From Dactylonectria macrodidyma (lineage: Eukaryota > Ascomycota > Sordariomycetes > Hypocreales > Nectriaceae): a stretch of DNA of 64,000 nucleotides. Within the stretch, counting starts at the first letter, position 1. Each line of letters starts with the position of its first letter. The stretch spans positions 248,001-312,000 of the forward strand of contig JAGMUV010000019.1 of NCBI GenBank assembly GCA_020744425.1. Reading direction: 5' to 3'. Under the pieces are notes generated by a model. That model ran no database searches, was not told where the DNA came from, and saw only the letters and a list, made by a program, of their open reading frames with translations. Shown piece by piece: positions 1-10,380 of this stretch. Made by a program: the position numbers and the translations under genes.

Positions 1-39
1 ACGCGAAATGAAGCCTGAAGACCAAGGACCCGTTAAAAA

Positions 40-120
40 GAGGCTCGATTATGCAATCGAAAGCGGATTTATCGGCTGTATCATCCATGCCCGCGTCCGC
101 CCAAGTTTATACGGCGGAGA
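40..120 (+). repeat. Left copy of an ~80-bp diverged direct repeat
   Basis: This segment is repeated in the same orientation at 1562-1643. A 17-bp core (ATCGGCTGTATCATCCA at 71-87 and 1594-1610) is identical, and most other differences are transitions or single-base gaps. The two copies bracket the SDR gene. The rest of 1-314 holds no gene I can support and is probably the SDR promoter. Confidence 0.75.
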
Positions 121-314
121 TTAATCCTCAAGGATTCGCCCAGCCATGTGGCCGCAATTCCCGCAAAGCATCGCCGGGTCTACAATGGACTGAATGGTCT
201 CATTCATAGTCTATTTAATAAGAAGGGAGCCAGCTATGTAGTCCATCTGAATAACCACTGCCTCTCCCAATTCCAATTCAACGAACTTCTCGAGCTATTC
301 CATCCACGGGCAAC

Positions 315-1259
315 ATGAAATCCATTCCGTTCACCCCCGACAAAGACATCCCCGACCTCTCGGGCAAGGTCATCTTCGTCACCGGAGGCAACAGTGGTCT
401 TGGAAAGGAGACGGTCTTGCAGCTCAGCAAGCACAAGCCCGCATGCATCTTCCTCGCCTCCCGAAGCGTCGCCAATGCAGAGGCGGCCCTCAAAGACATC
501 AAGGCTGCCGTTCCCAATCCTGCCCCGATCTCTGTCATTGAGCTGGATCTAGCCTCGCTTAACAGCGTCCACCGTGCTGCCAACGAGTTCCTTCGCCAAT
601 CTTCCGAGCTTCATCTGCTCATCAACAACGCTGGCATCATGGCCTGTCCGCCGGGCCTCACCAAAGACGGCTACGAGATCCAGTTCGGTACAAACCACAT
701 CGGTCACGCTCTTTTGACCAAACTGCTGTTGCCGGTGTTGGAAAAGACTGCCCAAACCGGTTCGGACGTGCGCATAATCACGCTTTCATCCAATGCCGAG
801 CAGTTTGCGCCAACTCCCACGCCATACAATCCCGATGAGCTGAAGACGGAAATGACGTCAAAGTCCACCTTTGCTCGATATGGCATCTCCAAGCTTGCCA
901 ACCTTCACCACTCCCGTTCTCTCTCACGGCGCTACCCGAACATCAAATGCATCTCTCTCAACCCCGGAGGCGTCAACACTGGGCTTAGCCGAGGGTTGTA
1001 CAGCAGTTACCCGCTCATTGCTCCTGTCATCCGCGTCCTTGCCCCCTTTATATCCAAAACCGTTGCTACTGGAGCCAAGAATCAACTCTGGGCGAGCGTG
1101 AGCCCCGATGCCAAGTCTGGGGAGTTTTATTTCCCCGTCGCAATGACCGGCAAGGGGTCCCAGGGCTCGAATGATAGAGCGGCAGAGGACAAGCTATGGG
1201 AATACACCGAGCAGGAGCTTGAGAAATTTCTACAAGGGCGGCTCCGGGGTAAAGAATGA
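315..1259 (+). CDS. Short-chain dehydrogenase/reductase (SDR), intronless
   Basis: A 314-residue NAD(P)-dependent oxidoreductase of the classical/extended SDR fold, in the subgroup that resembles retinol dehydrogenases and WWOX. Seen in the sequence: the cofactor-binding TGGNSGLGKE near residues 24-33, the NNAG motif near residue 105, and the catalytic YGISK (YxxxK) near residue 188. The length is normal and there is no intron. No signal peptide or membrane segment is evident. The substrate cannot be told. The gene stands alone and is bracketed by a direct repeat, which might mean it moved or was duplicated as a unit. Confidence 0.9.
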   Translation: MKSIPFTPDKDIPDLSGKVIFVTGGNSGLGKETVLQLSKHKPACIFLASRSVANAEAALKDIKAAVPNPAPISVIELDLASLNSVHRAANEFLRQSSELHLLINNAGIMACPPGLTKDGYEIQFGTNHIGHALLTKLLLPVLEKTAQTGSDVRIITLSSNAEQFAPTPTPYNPDELKTEMTSKSTFARYGISKLANLHHSRSLSRRYPNIKCISLNPGGVNTGLSRGLYSSYPLIAPVIRVLAPFISKTVATGAKNQLWASVSPDAKSGEFYFPVAMTGKGSQGSNDRAAEDKLWEYTEQELEKFLQGRLRGKE

Positions 1260-1561
1260 AGGCATGCATTGCACTTAGAATTCACTGAGGGAGAGTATTT
1301 CCAAGGGAGTTGGCTGAAATCTACACAAGTGGTAATTCTTACTGCCATAATACGAGGTGCTAGAGTGCGAGGCTCTTTGTCGTTACGACAGATTGAAATA
1401 TATATTTGTCTACTACGCGTTGTGTTTAATTACGTGACACAAATGCTACGTACATGCATATTATATCTTCCGTGTCGATGATAGTTCTGTTTGTTGTAAA
1501 CGAGACATGATGCATATAACGTAGCTAGTAAACAAAGCCACATCTGCAAGAGCAATCAACT

Positions 1562-1643
1562 GAAGCTTTGATTGCGCAATTAAACCCGGACTTATCGGCT
1601 GTATCATCCACGCCTGCGTCCGCCAAAGTTTATAATTCGGAGA
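1562..1643 (+). repeat. Right copy of the ~80-bp direct repeat
   Basis: Partner of the copy at 40-120, lying about 300 bp beyond the SDR stop codon. The rest of 1260-2371 holds a short minisatellite and otherwise nothing I can annotate. Confidence 0.7.
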
Positions 1644-1747
1644 GGGACTTGAGCTTCGGAGCGGAGTTTGCTTGATAAAATCAGATGACACAAGTCTGGA
1701 TTCTTTGGCTTTCACTTTGTTAGCTAGTCTCCTTGGAGCGGGGGTGC

Positions 1748-1844
1748 CATCGAATTCCCCATCGAATTCCCGTTATCAAATTCCCGGCACCAAATTCCCG
1801 GCGCCATATTCCCGTCGTCAAAATTCCGTCATTAAATCCCTGCC
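1748..1844 (+). repeat. Degenerate minisatellite, ~12-15-bp units with core AATTCCCG
   Basis: About seven consecutive imperfect units share a core like (C/A)AATTCCCG, for example CATCGAATTCCC, TATCAAATTCCCGGC, ACCAAATTCCCGGC and GCCATATTCCCGT. It lies about 530 bp upstream of the aldehyde dehydrogenase start. Confidence 0.7.
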
Positions 1845-2371
1845 GGTGAATACTGCGCAGTGCATAGGTCACAAGGGTTGGAAAGGTTAATCAAGGGCCC
1901 GTTCAAGTGATGTCAAGTCGTCATCACATTCATGGATTGATTCGTCTGGAGGGATGTAAGGACTTTGAGCCATGTCGAGTCGCTATGTGATTCCTGTACA
2001 GACTCGGCAAGAATGCTAAGTCCGTGTAAGTCCGTCCACGGGGAGAGAGAGTCCGGTCTGATGCAGCGCCAAGGCTAGAGAGGCCACAAGTATATAGGGG
2101 AAAATAAACTCTATGGCCATGCGGACTACGGTATGCTTAACTGAGACGTTAAGAAACATGCAGGTAGTTTTCCTCCTCGCATTGCATAACAAGACACTTC
2201 CATGAGAAACGGATCGGCATCGGACCCCGAGTGCAATAGACTGTTCGGGAATCAGTAACATCCGTTGTAGACGCACTCTATATAATAGTCGGGTTGGCCT
2301 TAACTTGCTCACCTACAGGTCTCTAACCATCAGCCTCTTTTACTAGCATCTTCTGAATCCAGCACACCAAA

Positions 2372-3914
2372 ATGTCCGTCCTTGTAACCGCGGCCCCTGT
2401 CTCAGGCAGCGTGGAGCAGCTCAAGAAGCTCCCCATCGAGAACCGCCTCTTCATTAACGGCGAATTCGTCCCCTCCAAGAGCGGACAGACATTTGAGGTT
2501 GTAAACCCTGCAACCGAAAAGGTAACCGCCAGTGTCTTTGAAGCAGACGCAGCAGACGTGGGCGATGCCGTCGCCGCGGCCAAGGCAGCATTCCCAGCAT
2601 GGTCCGAGCTACCGGCCTCGGAGCGGGGAGCTTATCTCTTTAAGCTTGCCGATGCGTTGGAGAAGCACTTCCCAGAGCTAGCGTACCTGGACGCCATCAG
2701 CATGGGGAAGCCAGTAGACAACGACTGTGAGCTTTCGGCCAAACGACAGACAGACCTGCTTTATCTAATGCTTGAAAGTCCTAAATTCCCTGGCCAGCAC
2801 CCAGCTGCGGTACTTTGCAGGGAGGCCCTACGAGACCCAGGGAGACACCTCCCTCCACACCCCTGGGTTCGTCAACCTCAGCTTCCGTCAGCCCTACGGT
2901 GTCTGCGGTGCAATCACGCCCTGGAATGCACCCGTTCTCATGGTCACGCAGAAGCTCGGCCCAGCCCTCATCACGGGAAACACCCTCGTCGTCAAGGTCT
3001 CCGAAAAGGCTCCGCTGAGCCCCCTCGTCCTAGCAAAGTGCTGCCAGGAGGTCGGACTCCCCAAGGGCGTCTTGAACATCCTAAATGGGTTCGGGCGTTC
3101 CTGCGGCGAGGCCATCGCGCGCCATATGGACATTAGGAAGCTCTCGTTTACGGGGTCAACCGCCACGGGAAAGGCCATCAAGAAGGCTGCGGCTGAGACG
3201 AACCTCAAGAACGTGACAGTCGAGCTAGGCGGGAAGAGCCCCCTCATTGTATTTAACGATGCCGATCTTGAAAAGGCAGCAGGGGCTTCTGCGTTTTCTA
3301 TCCTGGCCGGCTCGGGGCAGGCATGCGTCGCCAGCTCAAGGGTTTTTGTTCAATCCGCCGTTGCCAGCAAATTCATCGATGCTCTCAAGGCCTCTTTGGC
3401 TCGTCTTGGATCCTGCGGAGACCCCCTGGCGGCTGGAACGCTGCGTGGCCCGCAAGCAGACCGGCTGCAGTTCAGTCGGGTCATGGGCTTCCTGGACGAG
3501 GCGAAGCAATCGGGTCTCGAGATCGTCACAGGAGGCGATCGAGTGGGAGAAATGGGATATTTCGTTCAGCCCACAATCATCAAAGACGTCCCCGAGGACT
3601 CGAGAGTGTTTAGAGAAGAGATCTTTGGCCCTGTTCTCTGCCTCAACACGTTTGACGATGAGGAGGCGGTGCTGAAGAGTGCGAACAACACTGAGTTTGG
3701 CTTGTACGCTTCTGTGTTTACAAGAGATATTTCTCGCGCGCTGCGTGTAGCAAAGAGGTTCGAGGCTGGGAGTGTGGGCGTCAATTGTGCAAGCCCGATG
3801 GCGACATTAGACATGCCGTTTGGTGGGTGGAAGCAGAGTGGGGAGGGCAAGGAGAACTCCAAGTATGTGACGGACGCCTGGACCGAGCTTAAGTCTGTGT
3901 ATATTTCTGTCTAG
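2372..3914 (+). CDS. NAD(P)-dependent aldehyde dehydrogenase
   Basis: Oxidises an aldehyde to its carboxylic acid. The model has two exons, 2372-2726 and 2779-3914, separated by a 52-nt GTGAGC...AAG intron. This intron restores the frame and the usual spacing between GKPV and LRYFAG, and gives 496 residues, the normal family length. Visible motifs are PWNAP, FTGSTATGK in the cofactor site, the general-base glutamate in ELGGK, the catalytic cysteine in GQAC, and EEIFGPV near the C-terminus. Without the intron the frames do not join, so the AAG acceptor is inferred. No organelle-targeting signal is obvious. It is about 35% alike by eye to the aldehyde dehydrogenase at 38.9 kb but has a different exon pattern. 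Confidence 0.9.
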
Positions 3915-3934
3915 GTTGTGCTCAGTGCGTCTGC

Positions 3935-4486
3935 TTGAATTGCAACTGCCTTTTCCACCTGCGATGCCGCAGACTGGCACCATGCCGTCCCATGAGCTTG
4001 GCGAGCGCAGGCTGCCACGGGCCAGATGAGATCAATTCAAGAAGGAATGCCACTATATTGCAAGAATACTACGGACGGCGAGCGGTGGCCTGGCGGTCGT
4101 ATCGGCGTCGGCGTCGAGGCCAGCGTCGAGAGCTCTCGCGGTGGTTTGATAATATCTTCTATCCCGCTGTCTGCCAATTCTATGGTGTTGATCGACTCCA
4201 GCACTTACCGGCAAGTTATCGTCACACATTGGCCACCTGCCGTGCTCCCCAGGTGGAGGATCATCTGCTCGAGACCCCTAGTTATCGGACCCAACTCAGG
4301 ATGTCCTATTTCCTACCACCGCAAGGCTTGCAGCAACTGTGGGACCGTGTTCTTGCAGCGGTACGCCAGCCAGGACTGCAAGACTTTCGCGATCCTAAGC
4401 TATTCATTGAGGTAAAAGGCACCAAACTTCTGTTCAAATCCCCTGATGCCCCATTCGATCTGGTTGCGGTCATAGAGTGTGTGTGA
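3935..4486 (+). CDS. Hypothetical protein or gene fragment, unknown function
   Basis: I do not recognise this family. The frame is open for 183 residues with believable protein composition: a basic stretch (RSYRRRRRGQRR) around residue 54 followed by a folded-looking segment with FYPAVCQFYG, HLPASY and TKLLFK. There is no convincing ATG at the beginning of the open frame; the first in-frame ATG lies about 20 codons in. The open frame begins only 20 bp after the aldehyde dehydrogenase stop. That tight spacing and weak start suggest a fragment of a larger protein, perhaps from a mobile element. It could also be non-coding. Confidence 0.35.
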   Translation: MNCNCLFHLRCRRLAPCRPMSLASAGCHGPDEINSRRNATILQEYYGRRAVAWRSYRRRRRGQRRELSRWFDNIFYPAVCQFYGVDRLQHLPASYRHTLATCRAPQVEDHLLETPSYRTQLRMSYFLPPQGLQQLWDRVLAAVRQPGLQDFRDPKLFIEVKGTKLLFKSPDAPFDLVAVIECV

Positions 4487-4559
4487 AACGGTTGTTTGGT
4501 ATTTCTTCAACACTTCGTAAGGCTTGCCTTTGATACTGCGATTCCAGATGGAATTTTGG

Positions 4560-5187
4560 CCCGGGATGTGGTGGCTTTGAAAGATAGTCCAAAAAGCATG
4601 ACGAGCAGGTATTAGATGATGTAAGAGATGATGACCTATTTAGTACGTTCATTAGTTCTAATTCTCACTGCTAGTTGATGAAAGACACTCACGCCTGGAC
4701 CGGCAATATCGGTGTCAATCCCTATATCTGCATCTCGGCAATACCTATCATTGAGGAGTCTTCCGAGATCCCAGATATTGACTTGGTTGACCGCGTCGCA
4801 TTGGAAGACCTTGATGCCAGGTGTACACTTCCCATATTTGGAATCGGAACAGGATTGCGAGAGGCATTTGCGAAACGGACGAAAGACGTTGAGGCTGTTG
4901 AATTCTTCCACGGTTCCAAAATGAAAGATTTCATCCATTTCCTTCTCGCTTGCTTTGTTGATTGTGTCGTTCCCCGGGCCCACAATCATGCCCATAGTCT
5001 CTAACGTTACACAGTTCCAAAGATTCTCCGGTGAGCCAAACATGAGGGTATTGTTGCTGCAGGTTTTGGTGCAGTTCAGCGTGTCGGAATCTCCAGTGTT
5101 GCAGCCATAGTCGATTAATCTTGCCCCTGCCTTTGGGTGCTCCAAAACGGAGAGGATTCGGTAGAAAAAGGCCGTTTCCCAAGCCTG
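4560..5187 (-). pseudogene. Truncated gene for a cysteine-rich fungal polytopic membrane protein
   Basis: On the minus strand a cysteine-rich ectodomain-like segment (DYGCNTGD, CTKTCSN, CLSQSCSDSKYGKC) runs into DADIGIDTDIAGPG. Fungal membrane proteins of unknown function usually continue from here with a hydrophobic ISYxxQ segment. A good intron (GTGAGT...TAG, 4636-4692) joins in phase to VIISYII, then a TAA at 4612-4614 sits where a glutamine codon is expected, followed by YLLVMLFGLSFK. A CAA-to-TAA transition would explain it. Downstream the remaining membrane segments are missing, and upstream there is no clean start. I infer a decayed 5' part of such a gene; the family role is unknown. 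Confidence 0.6.
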
Positions 5188-5193
5188 CCAAGG

Positions 5194-6641
5194 TTTGGGA
5201 ACAGTGATGCCATACTACTCCTTGAAATCGTAGTCATGAATTGTCGAGAATTTCCGCTCCGACATGATGATGCTTAGCTGAACAATTCTGTCCGAGTGCG
5301 ATCATGCGATATCCAAAAGGGAGCAAAGGGCCGGAAAAGCGAAAACCACCATCGAAGCGGAACAAATCGTGATAAAATTCACAGGAGGGGGAGCAAATAT
5401 TTCTTGACCCTCATGCAAGAGATAGTGTCGATAATTAAGTTGGAACAAAGCCCCAAGTGGGCATGCGCCTGAGTGGCACCCAATTGATCGCCGGGCGATG
5501 CTGATCGAGGATTAGCATGTCTTGCTTGGCATCAGCACTACCGCCAGGCAACGAATGAGAACACATCTCCGGACTGATCTGCTCCAAGGCCCTTCATCCC
5601 TGTTCACCACAGGACAGAAACTGGACAAGACAGAGGCACTCTGCGAGCCAAAAAGGATCCAAGCAATGAATTCAAAGTCCGAGGCAGTACTTAGGCTGTG
5701 TAGTAGACTCAAGTCTTCGTCTCTGCCCTTAGCTCAATTTCACGTGCTCATTGGCCTCCGAGTTGCTCGGGTCTTCAACTAACCCTCTGCTTCATCACCA
5801 AATAATTTGTCAAATTACTTCAGTGGAGAGTGTTGCCTAGTCTGGCGGCGAGCTGCAGGACGCAGCACCACCATATTCCTCACAGTACCAATGGCTGCTA
5901 AGGGAAATCCATGCCCGTTTCTTCGCATCAATATGCATGGAATCATCATCAGCGTCATTAACTTGACACTCGTTGGTACCCTCACACTCATGTTCACCAT
6001 CGGCGAATCCGCTACCTAAGAAATGAGGATGTGGCGTAGTCGTGCTGCGCCACAGATCCATAGCCCAAGCCTTCATCACGAAAGTTAGTGGCTGAGGCCA
6101 CCTTTCATAGGCGAGTTTACCCTATACCACGACTTTCACCTCATCGTACATGATCCGTTAGGTGGATTTGCCGCTGACTGCAGGTAGGTGGTCCACTCAG
6201 TGAGCGCACCGCACAGCTTGCATATCTGCATGTCAGACGCTTGATTGACATCAGGGAAATACCTAAGGAATAGTAGAATGATACATTCACTTACGTGGCG
6301 CTTTCTACCAATCTCAATCATCAAGGAAGGAATTACCCAAATTTCAGATGACACATCATGCCAATAGCCAATTAAATGCTAGCGGGATGTGGGCGCCCGC
6401 AAATGACGTCTGGCGGATCAATGGAGATGCCACTTCCCCTTTACAAGACAGCGTCACTTTGAGGACGAGAAGACAACTCCGTCATTTGGGCCATACTTGC
6501 GCTCGCCTTGGTCCCTAACAAGGCTTCACCCTACCCTTGCAAGGCTCTGATACCACGAGCAGTGCCTAACAGACCAACCAACACGACTAGCGCGTGCTGG
6601 CATCGCGCTACACGTATGCCCCTGGAGTCCTGAACACCATC
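5194..6641. other. Intergenic, no supported gene
   Basis: Only short open frames without domain signatures occur here. The last 150 bp are the promoter and leader of the ICMT-like gene. A small upstream ATG (ATGCCCCTGGAGTCCTGA, near 6615) lies in its leader in another frame. Confidence 0.5.
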
Positions 6642-7358
6642 ATGGAGCTGCCTTCTCTTACCCAGGGCTGCTTGGCAGTGACAACATTGGCCTCTGCCGT
6701 TGGGACATACATTGCTCTTTCTCCTCCAAATCCCTATAACCCTTCTATCCCCTCCGCTGGTGACGCTATCCGCGCGTTGAATCTCACGCACAAGCACGCC
6801 ACCAAAGTCACGTTAGCCCCTTTGGGGCTTTTAGCACTGCACACTTCCGGCCTAGCCTTGCTATACCCGAAGATTCCGTCTTCTATTCTCCATCACGGAG
6901 CCGAGAATGGCCTTGATCCCAGCCTCATCACATGGTCAGCCGCGACATCTATCCCTCTGGCCGTCATCTTCTGCGCGGGTATTCCGCTTCGACTCGTCGC
7001 ATACTCATCCTTGGGCAAAAACTTCACCTTTGCTATTACTGAACCTGACGATTTGAAAACCACCGGCATCTATAGATACGTTCAGCACCCTAGCTACACC
7101 GGGCTCATACTTCTCATGCTGAGCAATGTTGCCTTGTTCACCAGAACGAGTGGGGTGCTCAGCTGTTGGATTTCACCACCATGGTATTCTATAGTGGACA
7201 GTGTAAAGCGTGTCTCAATGCCGGTGGCTGTGTGTGTGTTTTTGATGGGCGTGTGGACACGGGTGAGGCAGGAAGAAGACATGCTGAGGAATCGTTTCAA
7301 GACTAAGTGGGAGAGGTGGCATTCTCAGACGGCGCGATTTATACCTTGGGTGTTTTAG
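6642..7358 (+). CDS. Membrane methyltransferase of the ICMT/PEMT-like family
   Basis: A 238-residue, intronless membrane protein resembling isoprenylcysteine carboxyl methyltransferases, which methylate prenylated cysteines or small lipids using S-adenosylmethionine. Hydrophobic segments lie near residues 5-25, 60-78, 103-122, 155-172 and 190-208. The C-terminal half carries the family signature: GIYRYVQHPSYTG, then a basic-acidic RQEEDMLRNRF and KWERW. ATG 6642 was chosen because the frame upstream offers only GTG or CTG codons. Residues after WERW are few, which is usual. Whether it is a true CAAX methyltransferase or one of the many fungal paralogues of unknown substrate is not clear. Confidence 0.8.
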   Translation: MELPSLTQGCLAVTTLASAVGTYIALSPPNPYNPSIPSAGDAIRALNLTHKHATKVTLAPLGLLALHTSGLALLYPKIPSSILHHGAENGLDPSLITWSAATSIPLAVIFCAGIPLRLVAYSSLGKNFTFAITEPDDLKTTGIYRYVQHPSYTGLILLMLSNVALFTRTSGVLSCWISPPWYSIVDSVKRVSMPVAVCVFLMGVWTRVRQEEDMLRNRFKTKWERWHSQTARFIPWVF

Positions 7359-7804
7359 CGGACCTCGCACTTCACTTACCGACCGAGTGGTTTGCAACCA
7401 ATCCATGTCGTGGGTTCCGATTACTGGAGGCGTTGGAGGTGAACGGGACATGGTCATATGTGAAATTGTTTACGGAGCAGCGATAACCTCGCCCGCTGTT
7501 TTGGGTGGCATTGTCCGTTACTGTTAGTTCGCGTCATATGGCGTGCCTGTTAAAATGAAAGAGATTGACAGTATCCTAACTTGGCAAATGATCACGTTGT
7601 CATCGCGATGCGCAGTGCCGGAGGGTGTATAAGAAGGTTTGAGTCGCAGAGTTAATCTGACACTAGGTATATCGCGCAAGCTCAGAACAGGTTCCATTAG
7701 AAAGGCCGCTTACTTCACTTGGCATTAGGTCGAGTATTAGATATCCTTAACGATCAATTATTAATCTTCGTCGTCTCGAGACCCCATTTTGTATGGCTGA
7801 TTAA
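7359..7804. other. Intergenic between convergent genes
   Basis: Shared 3' region of the ICMT-like gene and the D-2-hydroxyacid dehydrogenase. No gene or repeat seen. Confidence 0.5.
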
Positions 7805-9013
7805 CTAATGCCGATTACCAAGAATATTGATGCATGGCTTATTGTCGTTTAGGCGTGCTAAGTTGCTTTCCAGAACCCCAAGGCTCCGATCCCAGACCTT
7901 TTTCGTAAACCAACTGACATGCGGCGTGATATACACATTGGGGGCTTTCCACAGCGGATGCTCTTTCGGCAACGGCTCTGGGTCTGTCACGTCCAAGGCA
8001 GCCCCTCGAATCTGTCCCCTTTCCAGAGCGGTAATCAGGGCCTGAGTGTCTACATGGCGACCTCTAGCAATATTGGTCAGAAATGTTTTCTTCTTACTCA
8101 GGATCTCAAATTGCTTGTGTGATATGAAACCCTCAGTATCTTTCGTTAGTGGCAAGCTGATAACCAAAATATCGAGATCCTGAGCTAGGAAGGCGTTGAT
8201 ACTTTCTTCGGAAGTGCCATGGAACCACTTAGATGGAATTACGCCCTCGGGGTCCCCAGTGCCTGGAACACAAAATTGGTGGTAGTGATCATCCCTTCTG
8301 GATTCCGGCGTGGAACGTTCGCTGTGGGTATAGGCGTAGACTTCCATGCCCATCGCTCCGGCCAACCGCGCGCATTGGCGGCCGATAGAGCCGTATCCAA
8401 GAATGCCCCTTGTTTATATTAGCACAGTCCTAGTTCTTCTTAATCAACGAAACTCACATTCGAAGTCCGTACGAATCTTCAACGATAGGAATGGTACTTG
8501 GCTCCCAGAATTGATCGTCCATTTGTTTCTGATAGCGGAGGAATTGCCGTTGGCTCATTAGCCAAGTACCCATGACCCATTCAGCGATCTGAGGTCTAGA
8601 AACTCATTATGTGAGTGTTTGTGTATAAAATCATCGAATTGAAGACAGCTTATGACGTACGTGTATACCCCGCTGGCGTTGGAGAAAATGACATTCTTGT
8701 CAAGATATGCCGGATGATCATGCCACAAATCCGCTCCAGCAGATGCAAGTTGGATGAATTTCACGCCTGAGATGAGACGAGCGGGTGGTGGAGCCCAGTC
8801 CACGAAAAGCATCGTGATCCCCTTCCAGTATTCTGCCGGCAATTTGTCAAAGTCTAGCAGTTGGCCATCTTCCTTCAACGAGGAGGCCCAAATCACCTCC
8901 AGCCCAGGATAGTTGGCTTTGACCCTAGAAATCCATGCCGAGTCTGGTTCCTTCGGGAAGAAGAGGAGGAGCTTGTCCTTGCTCAGAGTGCATGGTTGGC
9001 TTGCGGGGCCCAT
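7805..9013 (-). CDS. D-isomer-specific 2-hydroxyacid dehydrogenase
   Basis: Catalyses NAD(P)H-dependent interconversion of a 2-oxoacid and a D-2-hydroxyacid, such as glyoxylate/glycolate or hydroxypyruvate/glycerate. Three exons (9013-8661, 8595-8458, 8408-7805) give 364 residues with all phases consistent. The N-terminal half contains FIQLASAGADLW and SNASGVYTPQIAEWV (substrate-binding region). The nucleotide site is GILGYGSIGRQCA. The later NIARGRHVDT and the PLPKEHPLWK...ITPHVSW stretch with the catalytic histidine are typical. ATG 9013 was chosen over an upstream in-frame start because the protein then begins at the usual place. The second intron ends in AAG. Confidence 0.88.
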
Positions 9014-9073
9014 TGGATTGATAGAATAGTGAATAATGCACAGATGTCTTGACACGGTATGAGTGGGTGACAC

Positions 9074-10380
9074 CTAAAAGCGTCCATCGCTGGGTTTGCC
9101 TTAATTTAAGCACCAAGACACGTGGCGGTTCTCTGATTCGATGGCGTGCTTGAAAGTTCTTGTTGCTTTGTCGGGAAAGCCGACAGTTGACCTTTGGGTG
9201 TAATTACTGCAAAGAAAATTTTCACTAAATACTGAATTGGCGATGCCTTTGTGATGACGTTGATTGCCTAGGTTTAACTCATTGGTTGTCCGTCACTGAA
9301 ACCTGGGGTTTTTTTTACTGCATAGTTGCAACAGTTTACTATCAAGGACTCGCCACACATCTGGGACGGCGCAGAAAGCGCATTGTAAACTACCAAGGAC
9401 GTGCAACTACGTGCAATACTAGCATTTTGTTTGAGAAGAGGTTTTAGGCGTTTCAAATGAGATTCTAAATACGTGGTTGACCAATAATCTTACTCCCTTT
9501 GACATGGAATCAAAATTCCCAGTCTCAACAGACCGCGTTGATCCACGCTTCGCAGCTCACGAAGCCTTCCAGTGTAACATGCCGTTTGCCTAGTGCTGCG
9601 GGAACGGCGAGCTAACCTGACTGTAGATCGGTTGAGCCGATAAATAGCGTAGAACCTAAGCCGCTTGCACTGTTAGTAGTTTATCGCGCCCGTAGAATCC
9701 CCATTTCTTACTAGTGGAAACCTGCACAGAGATAAGCAGGCTGCCGATGGATAAAACAACTGCCGAAGAGCGGTGTTGGAGGATCGTTGGCCGAACATCG
9801 GATTGCTCACTCGACTACGCATAAAATTACTGAATCCGCTCCACACCTTTTTGCTGCGTTATGCAGTTTTCCCACTACTATGCCAATTTTAGCATGGATA
9901 GCCTAAAGACTGATATGTCATCTCTATCACTGGAATGGTCAGACGACCCCGCGTCGTCACCAAGGCTGCCGATATCGATAGTGTCGTGGTTGAGACGATC
10001 CGCTTTCAAAGCTGGCTCTATCTCCTGATTTGCTATTTGTTTGGTCACGCGATGCAGTACTGATGCCTAACTGGTAGTTGGACTGTACAGATAAGCCTCC
10101 GCCAAACGAGGGACAGCTGTCGGTATCCTGGCGTTGGTAATGTTGGTTGATACCATTTATTATGACTACGCAACGGCAAAGATTACCAGTTTTGCTACAC
10201 ACCTCGTCCTTCCCTAAGAGGTCACGCTCACCAAGCATTGTAATCTCAATCTTTAAGTAGCAAACCTTTATTCCCCCCCAAATTCTCCCATTAGCTTCAT
10301 CAGTCTCAACCAGTCTAACCTCTACTATCACCACTCATCGCTATCTTCCATCAATACAATCCCCTTTCCAACTATCAAAA
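9074..10380. other. Intergenic, no supported gene
   Basis: Divergent promoter region between the dehydrogenase and the 2OG oxygenase-like gene. A small inverted repeat (AGTTTAC...GTAAACT, about 9325-9395) is visible. The 120 bp before 10381 are pyrimidine-rich, as in many fungal core promoters. No coding potential recognised. Confidence 0.5.
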
